A stretch of DNA of 64,000 bases from Sinohyriopsis cumingii (taxonomy: Eukaryota; Mollusca; Bivalvia; Unionida; Unionidae), in contig CM068838.1 in the NCBI GenBank assembly GCA_028554795.2, positions 88,354,944-88,418,943 of the forward strand, read 5' to 3'. Below the pieces are notes generated by a model, which searched no databases, was not told where the DNA came from, and saw nothing but the letters and a program-made list of their open reading frames with translations. This document shows, piece after piece, positions 23,950-36,005 of the stretch (the first letter of the stretch is position 1; each line of letters begins with the position of its first letter). Both the position numbers and the translations under genes were made by a program.

Positions 23950-24722
23950 TCCTCTTTGAGACCAAAAGATGTTCAATATCCACTATAGAGGCTATCAAGC
24001 TGCCTGTGTTCTTTGGTCATTAACCAAAGCACCTTATGAACCATTAAGTGAAGCTCGTTTTTGGATCTCACACTCAAAACTGTTTCTTCTCACCTTTGCC
24101 TTGGTGAGACAAAGAAGTGAAATTCATACATTGTCTGTTGACTCTGGCTGTCTTATCCCCTTACCCATAGAGATTCCCAGTCTCAGTAAAATATGCACAG
24201 GGGATGATCAAGATATAAGTTTTGTGCCCTGTGCATACTCTTCACTTCTATCTTAATGTCTCCAAAGCAAAAGGAAAAGGTAGGAAACGTCTCTATCTCC
24301 CTATTATGGGCTCTGTAGACATTTCAGCTGCCACTATCTCCTGGTGGATTGTCATGACAATGAGCCTATGAATCTCTCACTGATCGAGACCTCACCTTTA
24401 TGGAACTTAAAGCCCACAAGGTTCGAGCCATTGCTACCTCATGGGCCATTTTTAATCATTCCTCTCTGGAGGATATTATGAAAACAGCTTTTTGGCACTC
24501 CCATACCACCTTTTCCTCCTTTTCCTTTTACCTTCGCTCATTAACACAACAGAGTGCAGTTTTTTTTTCTCTGTGTCCCATTGTTATTGTACAACATATT
24601 ACTCAGAGAGACATGAACATTCCACAGAAGTTTACCTTTCCCTCTGTGGCGAGTACATTTAATTTCTCTGTTTTGGATCAGTTTGACATCAGCCTACCCA
24701 CCTTACTGACAAATTCAGCTTA
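23950..24722 (+). pseudogene. DIRS-like tyrosine recombinase relic
   Basis: Three frames together read as the tyrosine recombinase of DIRS retrotransposons. 'LTKAPYEPLSEARF' then 'FLLTFALVRQRSEIHTL' contains the first catalytic Arg. 'ISAATISWWIV' near 24320 follows. 'AHKVRAIATSWA' at 24409 supplies the H..R motif, and 'IMKTAFWHSHTTF...FYLRS' the Trp/His and Tyr positions. Two frameshifts and stops make it a pseudogene. Opposite strand to the DIRS RT relic at 7200-9440. Confidence 0.75.
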
Positions 24723-24787
24723 GAGATAGCGACAGGATAAGTAACTGCTGCTATTAAAATGTAGCTTTTTTTTGGGGGGGGGGTAAA

Positions 24788-25068
24788 TTTTCATTATGCA
24801 ATACTTACCTGTTCCTATTGCCGAATACCCTCCTCCCACCCTGCTTTGATATTTTGCCTAATTGTCATCTGTGAAAAAATGACATATAGGTACATCTAAC
24901 TTCTGCACATGGCTATGTGACAGAGTGGTGTGCAAAAGGTCAAAGGGTCATAATGACTTTTTCTCCACTCTGGGAGGATGTATTCACATCATACGGATGG
25001 TATATTTTTGGCATGAAAATAGATTAGCTAAGCAATAGCGACAAGTAAGTATTGCATAATTAAAATTA
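24788..25068. repeat. Short element with 35-bp inverted ends
   Basis: Left 'attatgcaatacttacctgt' (from 24788) and right 'acaagtaagtattgcataat' (to 25068) are inverted complements; a third related piece 'gagatagcgacaggataagt' lies at 24722-24742, directly after the recombinase. They may be DIRS terminal or internal complementary repeats, or a MITE. Confidence 0.6.
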
Positions 25069-25069
25069 G

Positions 25070-25835
25070 TTTAACCCCTCAAAAAACTACATTTCCCAGT
25101 CATCTGAACATTGCTGTGGGAGAGCCAATCAGGCCAATTTGAATAGGTAAAGTACATTTAATGGAACAAGACAATTTATCTGACGTTAGGTAGATCAGAT
25201 ATGGGTTGAAGAAGCCAAAGTTATTACACATCGCTGCCTTGCATGTTCATAATCTGCAGCAATGTTTCTTTGAAGTTGGATTTTACTCCATATAAAAATG
25301 TTAAATGTGATTATTTACGTAGCCAGAATGATAAAGTTAGAAACACTGTGGAACTGTGGTTCTTTTTTTATATAACATATGACAATGTCAAATATGCTAA
25401 ATACTTCAAAGGAAAGATATTTTATTTTATTAACATAGTTGTTTCCTGTCATTTTCTACAAGCTCTTATGAGCAGGCAACTTAATCTCAATCATAAAATG
25501 TTGTTCATTTAGGTAAAGCACACTGACCCCTGTTGGGACCACACAAAACTGTAATTCTCAAAATCCTTCCAATACTGTCTGGAAGGTTGGTAGGTATGGA
25601 CCTAGGTCTTGCTAATGTAAAACCTCACACAAATTTGGTTTGACTCCATTAAGTTCTTTAAAGCTATCAATCAAAAATGGAACTGCAACTAAAGAGCCAA
25701 GTTCCAAGTCAAACTGGGGTTGTATCTTGGTAATTCAACTTTTGGCACATTTTACCTGGGACTTAATCCAAGTAACCCCAAAGAAAGGGGCCAAACATTT
25801 TAACTCCTCTTCCAGATACTTCTGAGCAATGTACG
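25070..25835. other. No gene recognised
   Basis: AT-rich. A stretch 'aaagttattacacatc.ctgccttg' near 25218 recurs near 41218, so both may hold fragments of one dispersed repeat. Confidence 0.45.
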
Positions 25836-27480
25836 TACCATATCTGGTGAATTTCCATTCACTAGTTTGATGAAGTACATATCTGGAGAATTTCCACCCA
25901 CTGGTTTGATGAAGTACCATATCTGGCGAATTTCCACTCAATGGTTTGATGAAGTACCATATCTGGCAAATTTCTACTCACTGGTTTGATGAAGTACATA
26001 TCTGGCAAATTTCCACTTAATGGTTTGATGAAGTACATATCTGGCAAATTTCCACTCACTGGTTTGATGAAGTACCATATCTGGCAAATTTCCATTCACT
26101 GGTTTGATGAAGTACCATATCTGGCAAATTTCCACTCACTGGTTTGATGAAGTACCATATCTGGTGAATTTCCACTAACTGGTTTGATGAAGTACCATAT
26201 CAGGTGAATTTCCACTCACTGGTTTGATGAAGTACATATCTGGTGAATTTCCACTCACTGGTTTATGAGGATGTAAGAGTTACTGATGGATTGATGAAGT
26301 ACCATAGCTGGCAAATTTCCATTCACTGGTTGGGTGAGTACATATCTGGTGAATTTCCACTAATTGGTTTGATGAAGTACCATATCTGGAGAATTTCCAC
26401 TCACTAGTTTGACGAAGTACATATCTGGTGAATTTCCACTCACTGGTTTGATGAAGTACCATATCTGGTGAATTTCCACTCACTGGTTTGATGAAGTACC
26501 ATATCTGGTGAATTTCCACTCACTGGTTGGATGAAGTACATATCTGGTGAATTTCCACTCACTGGTTTGATGAAATACATATCAGGCAAATTTCCACTCA
26601 CTGGTTTGATGAAGTACCATATCTGGCAAATTTCCACTCAGTGGTTTGATGAAGTACATATCTGGCAAATTTCTACTAAATGGTTTGATGAAGTACATAT
26701 CAGGCAAATTTCCACTCAGTGGTTTGATGAAGTACATATCTGGCAAATTTCCACTCAGTGATTTGATGAAGTACATATCAGGCAAATTTCCACTCACTGA
26801 TCTGGCAAATTTCCACTCACTGGTTTGATGAAGTACATATCTGGCAAATTTTCACTCAGTGGTTGAGAAGGACATAAGAGTTACAGATGGATGGATTCAT
26901 GAAGGACCATATTTGGTGAATTTCCACTCACTGGTTTGATGAAGTACCATATCTGGCAAATTTCCACTCACTGGTTTGATGAAGTACCATATCTGGCAAA
27001 TTTCCACTCACTGGTTTGATGAAGTACCATATTTGGTGAACTTCCACTCACTGGTTTGATGAAGTACCATATCTGGCAAATTTCCACTCACTGGTTTGAT
27101 GAAGTGCATATCAGGCAAATTTCCACTCACTGGTTTGATGAAGTACCATATCTGGCAAATTTCCACTCACTGGTTTGATGAAGTACCATATCTGGCAAAT
27201 TTCCACTCACTGGTTTGATGAAGTACATATCTGGAGAATTTCCACTCACTGGTTTGATGAAGTCCATATCTGGAGAATTTCCACTCACTGGTTTGATAAA
27301 GTACATATCTGGAGAATTTCCACTCACTGGTTTGATGAAGTACATATCAGGCAAATTTCCACTCACTGGTTTGATGAAGTACATATCTGGCAAATTTCCA
27401 CTCAATGGTTGAGAAGGACATAAGAGTTACAGATGGATGGATTCATGAAGGACCATATTTGGTGAATTTCCATTCATTGG
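25836..27480. repeat. 39/40-bp minisatellite array
   Basis: About 40 copies of a unit 'gtttgatgaagtac(c)atatctgg.aaatttccactcactg'. Two unit lengths mix: 39 bp (gtacatat) and 40 bp (gtaccatat). Runs of 39-bp units keep a 13-residue frame open on both strands, e.g. SGNLPDMYFIKPV on minus; 40-bp units shift it. A different 50-60 bp spacer ('gacataagagttacagatgg') interrupts at about 26268, 26865 and 27415. Confidence 0.95.
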
Positions 27481-28320
27481 TTTAGGAGGACATAAAGAGT
27501 TACTCATAGATGGACTGGTAAAGGAGATTCGAGTTACAGAAGGATGAATTAATAAAGGAGATAAGAGTTACAGATGGATGGATCGATGAAGAGTATCACA
27601 ATATTCCAGACACTAAAACATTAGTAAAAAACTTAATCAATGGAGGCTAAATGAACAAAATCAGCATGTCTTGACTAACCGATCATGACTATCAACAATG
27701 ATGGGCCTGAATGAATACCATTTTCTCACTGTGAACTTTGCAAACAATCTCTACATGTCCTGGATATCTTGTAATGTTTCTGCTTTATCAACCACAGTAA
27801 CATTTAGGAAACATTTAACCCTAAAATCATCTATCACACAATGTCACAAATAGCAATAAAGGGACTTCATATCTAAGACATAACAGCTTTAGATTTTGTA
27901 ATACACTAGATTCTACCAAATACAGAGAAGAAAATATTAAAGAACATGATAATTCCTGAAAAAAAACACTCTCATAATTGAAGACTCCATTATTACATAT
28001 GTAAATGAAAGGGTCTGAAACCTTGGGTTCAAGTTAAGTGTTTACCTCGGGCAAAAACTGCTCATTTATTTGATGCTATGACAAAAATTACCTTTCTCAA
28101 TATGACACCATTATAATCAGTGTTTGTGGCAATGATATAAGTAACAGTGTTTATATTGACCAGATTGAAACCAATTTTGGTAGCATCCTAAACATGTACC
28201 TGGAAAATTATAACTGCTCAGTCTTTTTATTCAGTGCATGCCTAAGAACTGATAGATATTTGTGAGTTGAATGCTCTAATTGAACATCTATGTCAGGAGT
28301 GGAATCACAAAATGATAGAT
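27481..28320. other. Spacer-like repeats then non-coding
   Basis: 27481-27600 continues the 'ggagataagagttacagatggatgg' spacer motif of the adjacent array in degenerate tandem form; the rest is AT-rich with no gene seen. Confidence 0.5.
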
Positions 28321-28321
28321 A

Positions 28322-29220
28322 TTGAACATGGATGGATTTGTGACGAAGTTGAGATTATTTCTTGAACACTTAATGGTGAAAGACAAAATTCTTCTAAATA
28401 CAAAGGGTTTATCCCACTTTCTCAGTGCAGTAAATGAGATTTTCCCAATACTAAATAACAGCTATGACACCTCTAAAAGGCACAGAAATGTGTGTGTGAT
28501 TTGGAATTTTAATGTAGCTTTAACGATTTTTTAGTCATATCACTACAATGTCTGCAGTGTGGCAGTTTATTGTGATGTCTAGCACTGGACATTATGCAGC
28601 AGACATGTAGCGTGATGTCCCACCCACCCACCATGATGTAGCATGATGTCCCACCCAGTCACATTATCCTGACACCAGGCTGACCAGTCCTAACACTAAC
28701 CTCTTAATGCTGAGCACCAAGTGAGGCAGCTCTTAGTACCATTTTTATAAGTCTCTGGTATGACACAGCTGGGGTTCGAACCCACGACCTACCACATCTG
28801 AGGCAGATGCTCCAACCACTAGGCCACTGGAGCAGTCCCATAGAAACATAGATCACAAACATAATTGGGACCATGCAAACTGTTCTGACCATCATCAGAA
28901 AACAAGGAGATGTTTCTACTGCTTTGAACGAGGGCATAATGTACAATCATGCAGACACACAAGATAAATAGAGTCATGACTGTCTACAGTACAGACATAA
29001 AGCAAAACACTGTGAAATGTTCCACTCAAATGTGTAGTATTAGGAAAATGGCAATGAAGATGGGGCCAAAAGCTTAACAACCAAACACATTTTTCCAGAA
29101 ACTTCAAAACCTCATATAAGATCTACTAAGTGTAATTCTCCCTGTAATGACAGAAAACAAACTACATACATATACCCCACTGAGTGATGATGACCATGGA
29201 TTTACCTCGAGTGCAATTCC
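28322..29220 (+). pseudogene. CR1/L2-like LINE, ORF1 relic with CCHC knuckle (split by SINE)
   Basis: A frame at 28322-28489 ends ...SYDTSKRHRN; after the SINE the same frame resumes at 28839 with HRNIDHKHNWDH and reaches a CCHC zinc knuckle CFYCFERGHNVQSC at 28911-28952, then stops at 28965. A second degraded knuckle (C..YRHKAKHC) lies near 28983-29015. Gag-like ORF1 proteins with CCHC knuckles are known from several LINE clades. The LINE continues into ORF2 at 29255. Confidence 0.6.
28490..28838 (-). mobile_element. SINE family B, full-length, in LINE ORF1
   Basis: 349 bp on the minus strand. tRNA-derived head at the right: box A GTGGCCTAGTGG (28816-28827) and box B GGGTTCGAACCCC (28771-28783). 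The tail ends in (CA)n, i.e. tgtgtgtg at 28490. It is flanked by CACAGAAAT (28481-28489) and CATAGAAAC (28839-28847), a 9-bp TSD with two changes that both encode His-Arg-Asn in the LINE frame. Confidence 0.85.
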
Positions 29221-29254
29221 ATTTGGTGCCCCCATCAATTAAAGTGACCATAAT

Positions 29255-32200
29255 GTGTTAACTGCTATTGACATAACTGTTGAATGTGTTAATGTTTCAA
29301 GAGTCATTGAAACATCTTCTGAAGGAACAGTTGATAGTCATGATTTAGGACAATGTATAAAAGAAAATTTGGAGGAATATCATGGTTCATATATTAATAG
29401 TGAAAATATTAATTCAGATACTCTATATCATTCATCTCAAAACCATCAAGACTTAGAATTTTTTCAAAATCAGTGACTTAAGCAAGAAGGTCTCAGAATT
29501 TGCCATCTGAACATCCATTATCTTTTTCCAAAACTAGATGAAATCAAATTACTTCTTTCAGGAAATAATTCAGTAGTTGATATTTTTGCTTTCAGTGAAA
29601 CCTTCTAACAAAACTTTTTTACGATGATGAACTTAAAATTCCTGACTACAGTTTTCAAAGAAAAGACTGACTTTTCCAAAAGGGGCGGTGGATTTCTTGT
29701 TTACTTTGAGGATGGCATTCCGGTCAAACATCGATATGATCTTGAGGAATTGGTATGGAAATAATCTGGCTTGAAATGAGACAAATGTCCAAAAAACATT
29801 TGTATTAGGCTGTGCATATAGACCACCAAACATTGGAAATGATTGGTATACTATATTTCAAAATAAGCTTGAAACTCTGTATATAGAAAGCAAAGAAGTC
29901 TGTTTAGTGGGTGACTTCAATTACAATTTGTTTTATGAAACCAATCAAAGGTGGATTAAAACCATGAATTCCCTGAATTATCAACAGCTAGTTCATGTAC
30001 CCACTAGGATAACAGAGGAATCTGAAACACTAATTGATCATATTTATATTAACAATGCTGACAATACTGCAGAAGCTGCAGTTCCCCAATATTCCGTCTG
30101 TGATTATTATCCTATATGCTGTACATGAAAATTAAGTTGAAAAAGTAAAACTTTTCATCAAAATATATCAAATAATGAGAAGATTCAATTCACAAATATT
30201 CGTTAAAGAACTGAAAGATATCCCTTCATCAATAACTGAATGTTTTGATGACCCATCAGATGCTCTTGACAGCTGGATAGATATGTTTACTGACACACTG
30301 AGCACTCATGCTCCTTTTAGTTTCAAGAGAATCAAGCAACAAATTCAACCAAACTGGATTACAGGTGATATACTGAATGTTATTAAGACAAAGGATTGAT
30401 TTAATAAGTTACAGACACTTACAGATTATGGAAAAACAGAGTCAAGTTAATGAGTCAAAAGGCAAAGAAAACTTATTATTCCACTGAAATATCAGATAGT
30501 ATTTTAAAAAAGAATTCTAGAAAACTCTGGAAAACCTTCAATGACTTGAGAGGCAAATCTGTCAATAACCTGCCATTTACATGTATTTGTGATGAAAATG
30601 GTGACATTAAGCAAGAACCTCTTGAAATTGCAAATGCACTCAATGATTAGTTTGCAAATATAAATGAAAAACTTGTGGACTTCACAACTCCTAAAAGATT
30701 TTCCAGTGATGAATTAAATGAATATATTTCTTTAAAACTTAACAATGAAGAGTGCTTCAAAATCCCTAAAATAAACTTCATTTTAAATGAATTAGACCAA
30801 CTTGATGTCAACAGCAGCAGGTCTAGATAATGTAAGTGCTAAATTCCTAAAACTCTCATCTCAATTGATTGCACCTTTACTTATGTATATCTTCAATCTA
30901 AGTATTTTCACAGGTATCTTTCCAAACAGGCTAGAACTGGCAAAAGTAACTCCAGTACATAAAAAGGGAGATCTTTCTGATATGAATATTTTTAGACCTA
31001 TATTAGTTTTCTCATAACTTTCAAAGATATTTGAAAGACATGTTTGTAATGAATTTAGAAACTACCTGGAATCATTTAATTTGCTACATTCACAACAATC
31101 AGGCTTCTGTGAAGGGCATTCATGCCAGACTACACCAACTAGAATGGTGAATGATCGGTTAACAGTAATAGATCAAGGCAACCTTGTAGGCACAGTGTTT
31201 CTTGACCTTTCAAAGTCTTTTGACCTTGTAAATCACAAAATCCTACAGGAAAGCTCAGCATATATCAAGTTAACAATGAAAGCTTAACTTGGTTTTGATC
31301 CTATCTTGAAAGCTGACAACAACAAACTTCTATTTTAAATAAACTTTCAGAAAAGAAACTGATAAAGTCAGGTGTTCCACAAGGATCAGTTATTGGACCA
31401 TTACTCTTTTGGCTGTACATCAATGATTTACCATATCACATTGAGCTATCCACCACCAACATGACTGCATGTGATATGACATTATATAACACTGGATCAA
31501 CAGGCCATGAGATAGCACTTAATTAAATAATGATTTGGTAAAAATAAATAACTGGTGTGAACACAATGGTATGAAGATAAATGCAGCCAAATCAAAAGCG
31601 ATGATCATAAGTAACTGAGCAAAAGTAAAAGTTGAGAAAAATTATTTCAAAGCAATGATAAAAGGTAAGGTTAGACAACAGTCTGAAAATGAAAAACTAC
31701 TTGGCATCATGACAGACCATATCTTGTGTTGGAAAATACAAGCTGACATGGTCATTAAAAAAGTTAATTCACTGCTTAATCTAAGTGACCAAAATAAAAT
31801 CTTATCTCCTTCAAGAACATATACCATGCCACACCTAGAATATTGTATTTCTGTCTGGGATAATAGTGTATAGAAAATCAGGAAAAATTACTGAAATTTC
31901 AAAAAAGAGCAGTTAGAGTTATTCTTGATGCTGATTTAGATCAACATATCTTTTTAAAATCCTAAAGTGGCTTCCATTTCAGCAGAGAACTCAATTTCAG
32001 AAGGGTTTACTAATCTATAAATCCTTATATGGTTTGGCTCCTTAAATGTAATTTTAAATTTATTAAAAATGAACATATGTATGAACTAAGATCCATCTCA
32101 AACAACAAGTTATATTTACCCAAACCAACTTCAGAGTTTTATAAGAAGAGTTTTGCTTTTACTGGAGCCAAACTACTGAATTCCATACCACCTTAAACAA

Positions 32201-33215
32201 AGTCAGCTGACACATGCCAAGCTTTTAAAAAGCTTCTTAGTCAACATCTACAGAAACAATCATTTGTATGATTTTGTTTCATTCAGTACTACTACTTTTT
32301 ACAACATTGTTATCATGTACTCACCAATAATATTTTACACATGTTCACTACTACTATTTGTGTGAATCCTGTATGTACTCATCCGTGAAGCCTTGTATAT
32401 ATTTTATTGTAGCAGTAGATCAACTGTCAAGTTTTTAACAGCATTTGTTGTCTAAAGACACCATATCTTGTGAACACCGAGCATTATATATACATTGCTG
32501 TTGGGCATTTCTGTGCACCTAAGGTTTCCATCTCCAATACTGAAGCAGAACACATACCGAATTCAACCAACTGACGAAAATAAAATACTGCAATGCTTAC
32601 CATTTGAAAAGAGGCAAGTGTTACCAAAATATTCTGTTCAAAATAAAATTAATTTTGGACACATGGGATACCAACCCTGTGTTTTCAGGACTCGCGATAT
32701 GTCAGCCTATTCTGTGCACAGCTTTGATAACAAGGGCTTCTTCCTTTTAAAAGTAGTTCCTAGTGCGTGAACAACCTGAATGAGACAACCAGACTGAGAT
32801 ATCACCTTATACTACCTTATATAAAGTTAGCTGACACAAGCCAAGCTTTTAAAATGCTTTAGTCAACATCTACAGCAACAATCATTTATATGATTTTGTT
32901 TAATTCAGTACTACTACTTTTTACAACATTGTTATCATGTACTCACCAATAATGTTTTACACATGTTCACTACTACTATTTGTGTGAATCCTGGATGTAC
33001 TCATCCGTGAAGCCTTGTACAATATTTTATTGTAGCAGTAGATCAACTGTCAAGTTTTTAACAGCATTTGTTGTCTAAAGACACATATCTTGTAAAAATT
33101 GCACATTATATATATATTTGTACAAATGTCAAAAGGCCTCATGGAAGATTGGTCAGTTCACCAAATGAGTATCTTCTTTAAATAAAGTCATTACTATTAT
33201 TATTATTATTATATA
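29255..33215 (+). pseudogene. CR1/L2-like LINE, ORF2 endonuclease-RT and 3' UTR
   Basis: Endonuclease begins 'GLRICHLNIHYLFPKLDEIK' near 29490 and includes GDFNYNLF near 29910 and 'LIDHIYINNADN' near 30032. RT: 'AAGLDNVSAKFLK' near 30820, 'VTPVHKKGD' near 30945, 'QSGFCEGHSCQT' near 31098, 'VFLDLSKSFDLVNHKIL' near 31195, 'SGVPQGSVIGPLLF' near 31370; the catalytic YADD is degraded to ACDM near 31465. C-terminus 'LPKPTSEFYKKSF' near 32120. The 3' end is '(t)ctttaaataaagtcatt' plus (ATT)n at 33192-33213. Many stops; inactive. Confidence 0.8.
32486..32823. other. Insertion between duplicated LINE 3' UTR halves
   Basis: About 335 bp separating two copies of the same LINE 3' UTR segment (32190-32480 and 32824-33115, about 90% alike by eye). 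It has an open frame of 91 codons (32495-32770) that resembles nothing I know. Confidence 0.6.
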
Positions 33216-33225
33216 ACATTATTAT

Positions 33226-33415
33226 AAAATAAAAGTGATGGAATCAAACAAAGATAATTTAGAAAGATTTTATGCCTAAAATAAAAGTTATGGAATGTAA
33301 GTAAGATAATTTAGGATGATTTTATCCCTAAAATAAATGTGATGGAATGTAAGTAAGACAAGTAAGGAAGATTTTAACCCTAAAAAGAAAATGATGGAAT
33401 CTAAGATAATTTTAA
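33226..33415. repeat. Short tandem repeat, period about 61 bp, 3 copies
   Basis: Units contain 'cctaaaataaaagt.atggaat' and 'gtaagataatttagga.gattttat'. AT-rich, non-coding; immediately after the LINE (ATT)n tail. Confidence 0.7.
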
Positions 33416-33419
33416 GGAC

Positions 33420-35050
33420 TGTTCCAGTAAAACATACACCTCCATGGGTGAAGGCATTTTCAAAATCAACCAACATATTGTTAGAAATTAACATCCATCG
33501 TCTGATGCATTTGTATCTAAAATCATTGCCCCCAACAGAAACATATTATTTTACATAATTTCTGGCTAGGAGTTAATGGGCAACTGAAAAGATTTTAATA
33601 TTGGGTTGGAGACAGAAACGATTTAAATGACAGCTGACTGGATATAACATGTACTGAATTCTTATAGATCATATAATCTGCTGCATATTTTTATTTTTAT
33701 TAATCCTTTATAATCAATCATTTTTTGTTCTTTTGTTTGTCTATCTGTCAGCCATGTATGTTTCTGATACTTTCTAATCACAGTTTTCTTGGTGGCTTAA
33801 TTATTTGTAGATTTTGTGGTTCAGTCACCTAATTCCTACTAATTCAAGGTCCGTGAATATTGATTTTATAATAGGGATTTCTGTTATATTACTAAAATCA
33901 AGAACTTGTGTATTTTAAACTGTCTTAAAATCAACACTGTTGTAGTTAACTGTTTAATGTCAACACGGCATCGTCATCAACAATTGCCTAACAGTAACAT
34001 GCTGGACTTTGAATCCAAGAGTAGCAGGTTCCACCTTCCACTTCTAGTCTTTTGTATTTGGTGCATGCAAGTAAATTGATGAATAAAATCGAATGAAGGA
34101 CCCAAGATATTGACCGTAATACATACCAGTAATTTTTCTGTAATTACAAAACTTATGATAAACATTTTGCAAACATGAAAATTGAAAGAGAGACTCCTTT
34201 TTATAGCGATCTTGTAAGATGGTCACAATCTATGAGTAATACTTTTGTGCCCTGATGATAATAATGAATACAAAGAAACAGTACAACAAATTTATTTCTT
34301 TACAATTGTTTATAGATCTGTGATTATACATTTCTAATTTAACAATTATTATAGTACAAACATCTTGCACATATGCAAAATTCCAAGTCCATTGTTGTGG
34401 TTGCCTCTGTTCTGGTTCATTTTAGTGATTTTATTCATTCGTATTGTTTGTCTTGCTTCAGATATATATCTGAATTTGTCACATGCTTATCCAATTACTA
34501 TGTTATTTGTTTGTCAACCTGAGAATGTGTATACCAGTGTGAAATGTAACTGGGAGACTGAATTGCAACATAGCAAACCTCTATATTTTGGATGTATTCT
34601 GCTTGGATTTCATGTTTCCATAGAAAACTTGAGAGTCCATTAACTCCCAATTTTTGTACACCCTAATATGGCCATGCTGACCAAACACACTGTACAATAA
34701 TGTCTGAATAACATGAATTGAATACCATGGAATAACTTGGGACCAATAAAATCAAAATAACACAGTCAAGTTCTCTCCCCTATAAACTGATTTGCCATGA
34801 GTTAGACTGCTAAGAAGGGGTTAGTCCAAGTTTCATCTGACCCTTTCCTCTCCATTTCTGATATTTTGACATTTATGTTTGGGGTGTGAGATCAGAGCCC
34901 ACAGCCTATGGAAAATATAGAATTCACTGCCACAGCACAGTGCTGGCACAGGGTAGCCACTTACTAGCAGGCATACCAAACTTAAACAACCTAACATCAA
35001 ACCATACTGTTATCCATATTTAATTTGTATTGTTTGTTGGCATTTTCAGT
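33420..35050. other. No gene recognised
   Basis: AT-rich intronic sequence. The 92-codon plus frame at 34365-34643 is hydrophobic but has no splice support, homologue or conserved motif that I can see. Confidence 0.45.
33997..34070 (+). other. Possible tRNA-derived SINE remnant
   Basis: 'acatgctggactttgaatcc' resembles the anticodon arm of a tRNA-Gln (TTG), followed by a box-B-like GCAGGTTCCACC. No acceptor stem, so not a functional tRNA. Confidence 0.3.
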
Positions 35051-35057
35051 GATTTAA

Positions 35058-36005
35058 GTTATGTATATCTGTATTTTATAATTGACCTCAGTCCAAAATC
35101 AAGTTAATTTTCTACCTGACCAGTGACATTTATTTATTTTGTAAACATAATACACAGCTAATTTCTCTATGATAAAAGAGTGGGTCGGTGGTTCTTTCCT
35201 GGGTTTTCCAGGGTTCTTCCTCCACCAGTTATACTGGCTGCCATGTATAGCCTCTCTTGTGCTGAAAAATGGCGTTAAACCCTAGAACAACAAAAAAAAA
35301 AAATCTATGATAAAAGAAGAAATATCCACACCATTATTAATGGAGGTAAACATGTTAATTTGACTCTGAGTCTAAGACATTAATTTTCCACTTGGAAATT
35401 CCTAAACTTGTTGAGAACGTTGAATATTTTAGAGAGGAGACCTACATCTTGGCTTTATTATTGTGTATTAACTTTTTATATCAATGTTGAAAAATTACTC
35501 ATTCCTATCCTACCTTAACATCCAAAGTGGAATCAGTCTTAATGTTGTGTTCAGTTTTTAATCTGGGTGTTTTTTTTAAATTAAATTATTATTCCCTGGA
35601 ATTACAAAGTCATCAATAATATTCTTGGACTAAAGAATTAATTTGGAATTATAGTGAATTAATTCAAGGACCTTCTGGATAATACTACTATAATACATCA
35701 AAAGACTGTTAACACATTGCCACAGTCCAGGCCAAGGGCATATTAGCACATTCAAGACTACAGGCACATCAACACATTCAATATTGGAATTTATTTGGAA
35801 TGCCACTGCAATTCAACTGGAACTTCATACATTTGGACTTGTGATAGAACTGTTAGGACTACTTGGGATTTCATTCACAATACTGAAACTTCTTTTTAAA
35901 GTTTTACTTTGTATTCTAGAGGAATTATTTATTTGTTGAATTTTACAACACTTACTGGTTTTTGCTCTTTTCTGTTACTTAGTTTAAGACTACAGAGTCA
36001 TAACA
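35058..36005 (+). mobile_element. Solo LTR of the gypsy-type family, holding a SINE
   Basis: Homologous to 13019-13901 and 42141-42810 (shared 'gttgtgt.cagttt', 'ttccctgga.t', 'attcttggac', 'ttaatatttgttgaattttac'-type blocks) and ends GAGTCATAACA at 36005. The first two bases are not TG and no TSD is clear, so it is an old copy. A SINE lies at 35180-35303. Confidence 0.65.
35180..35303 (+). mobile_element. SINE family A, 5'-truncated, 14-bp perfect TSD
   Basis: Only the 3' half remains ('cctctcttgtgctgaaaaat', 'ggcgttaaaccct') with an A-rich tail. Flanked by TCTATGATAAAAGA at 35166-35179 and 35304-35317, identical. It sits inside the LTR at 35058-36005. Confidence 0.92.

Noticed and set aside
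27127..27412. Open frames with 13-residue repeats on both strands
   Set aside because: They arise from 39-bp minisatellite units and break at each 40-bp unit.
25836..27480. CRISPR-like repeat array
   Set aside because: The units are contiguous with no unique spacers, and the window is eukaryotic.
28771..28838. tRNA gene call
   Set aside because: The A and B boxes belong to the head of a SINE with a TSD; there is no tRNA 3' acceptor stem.
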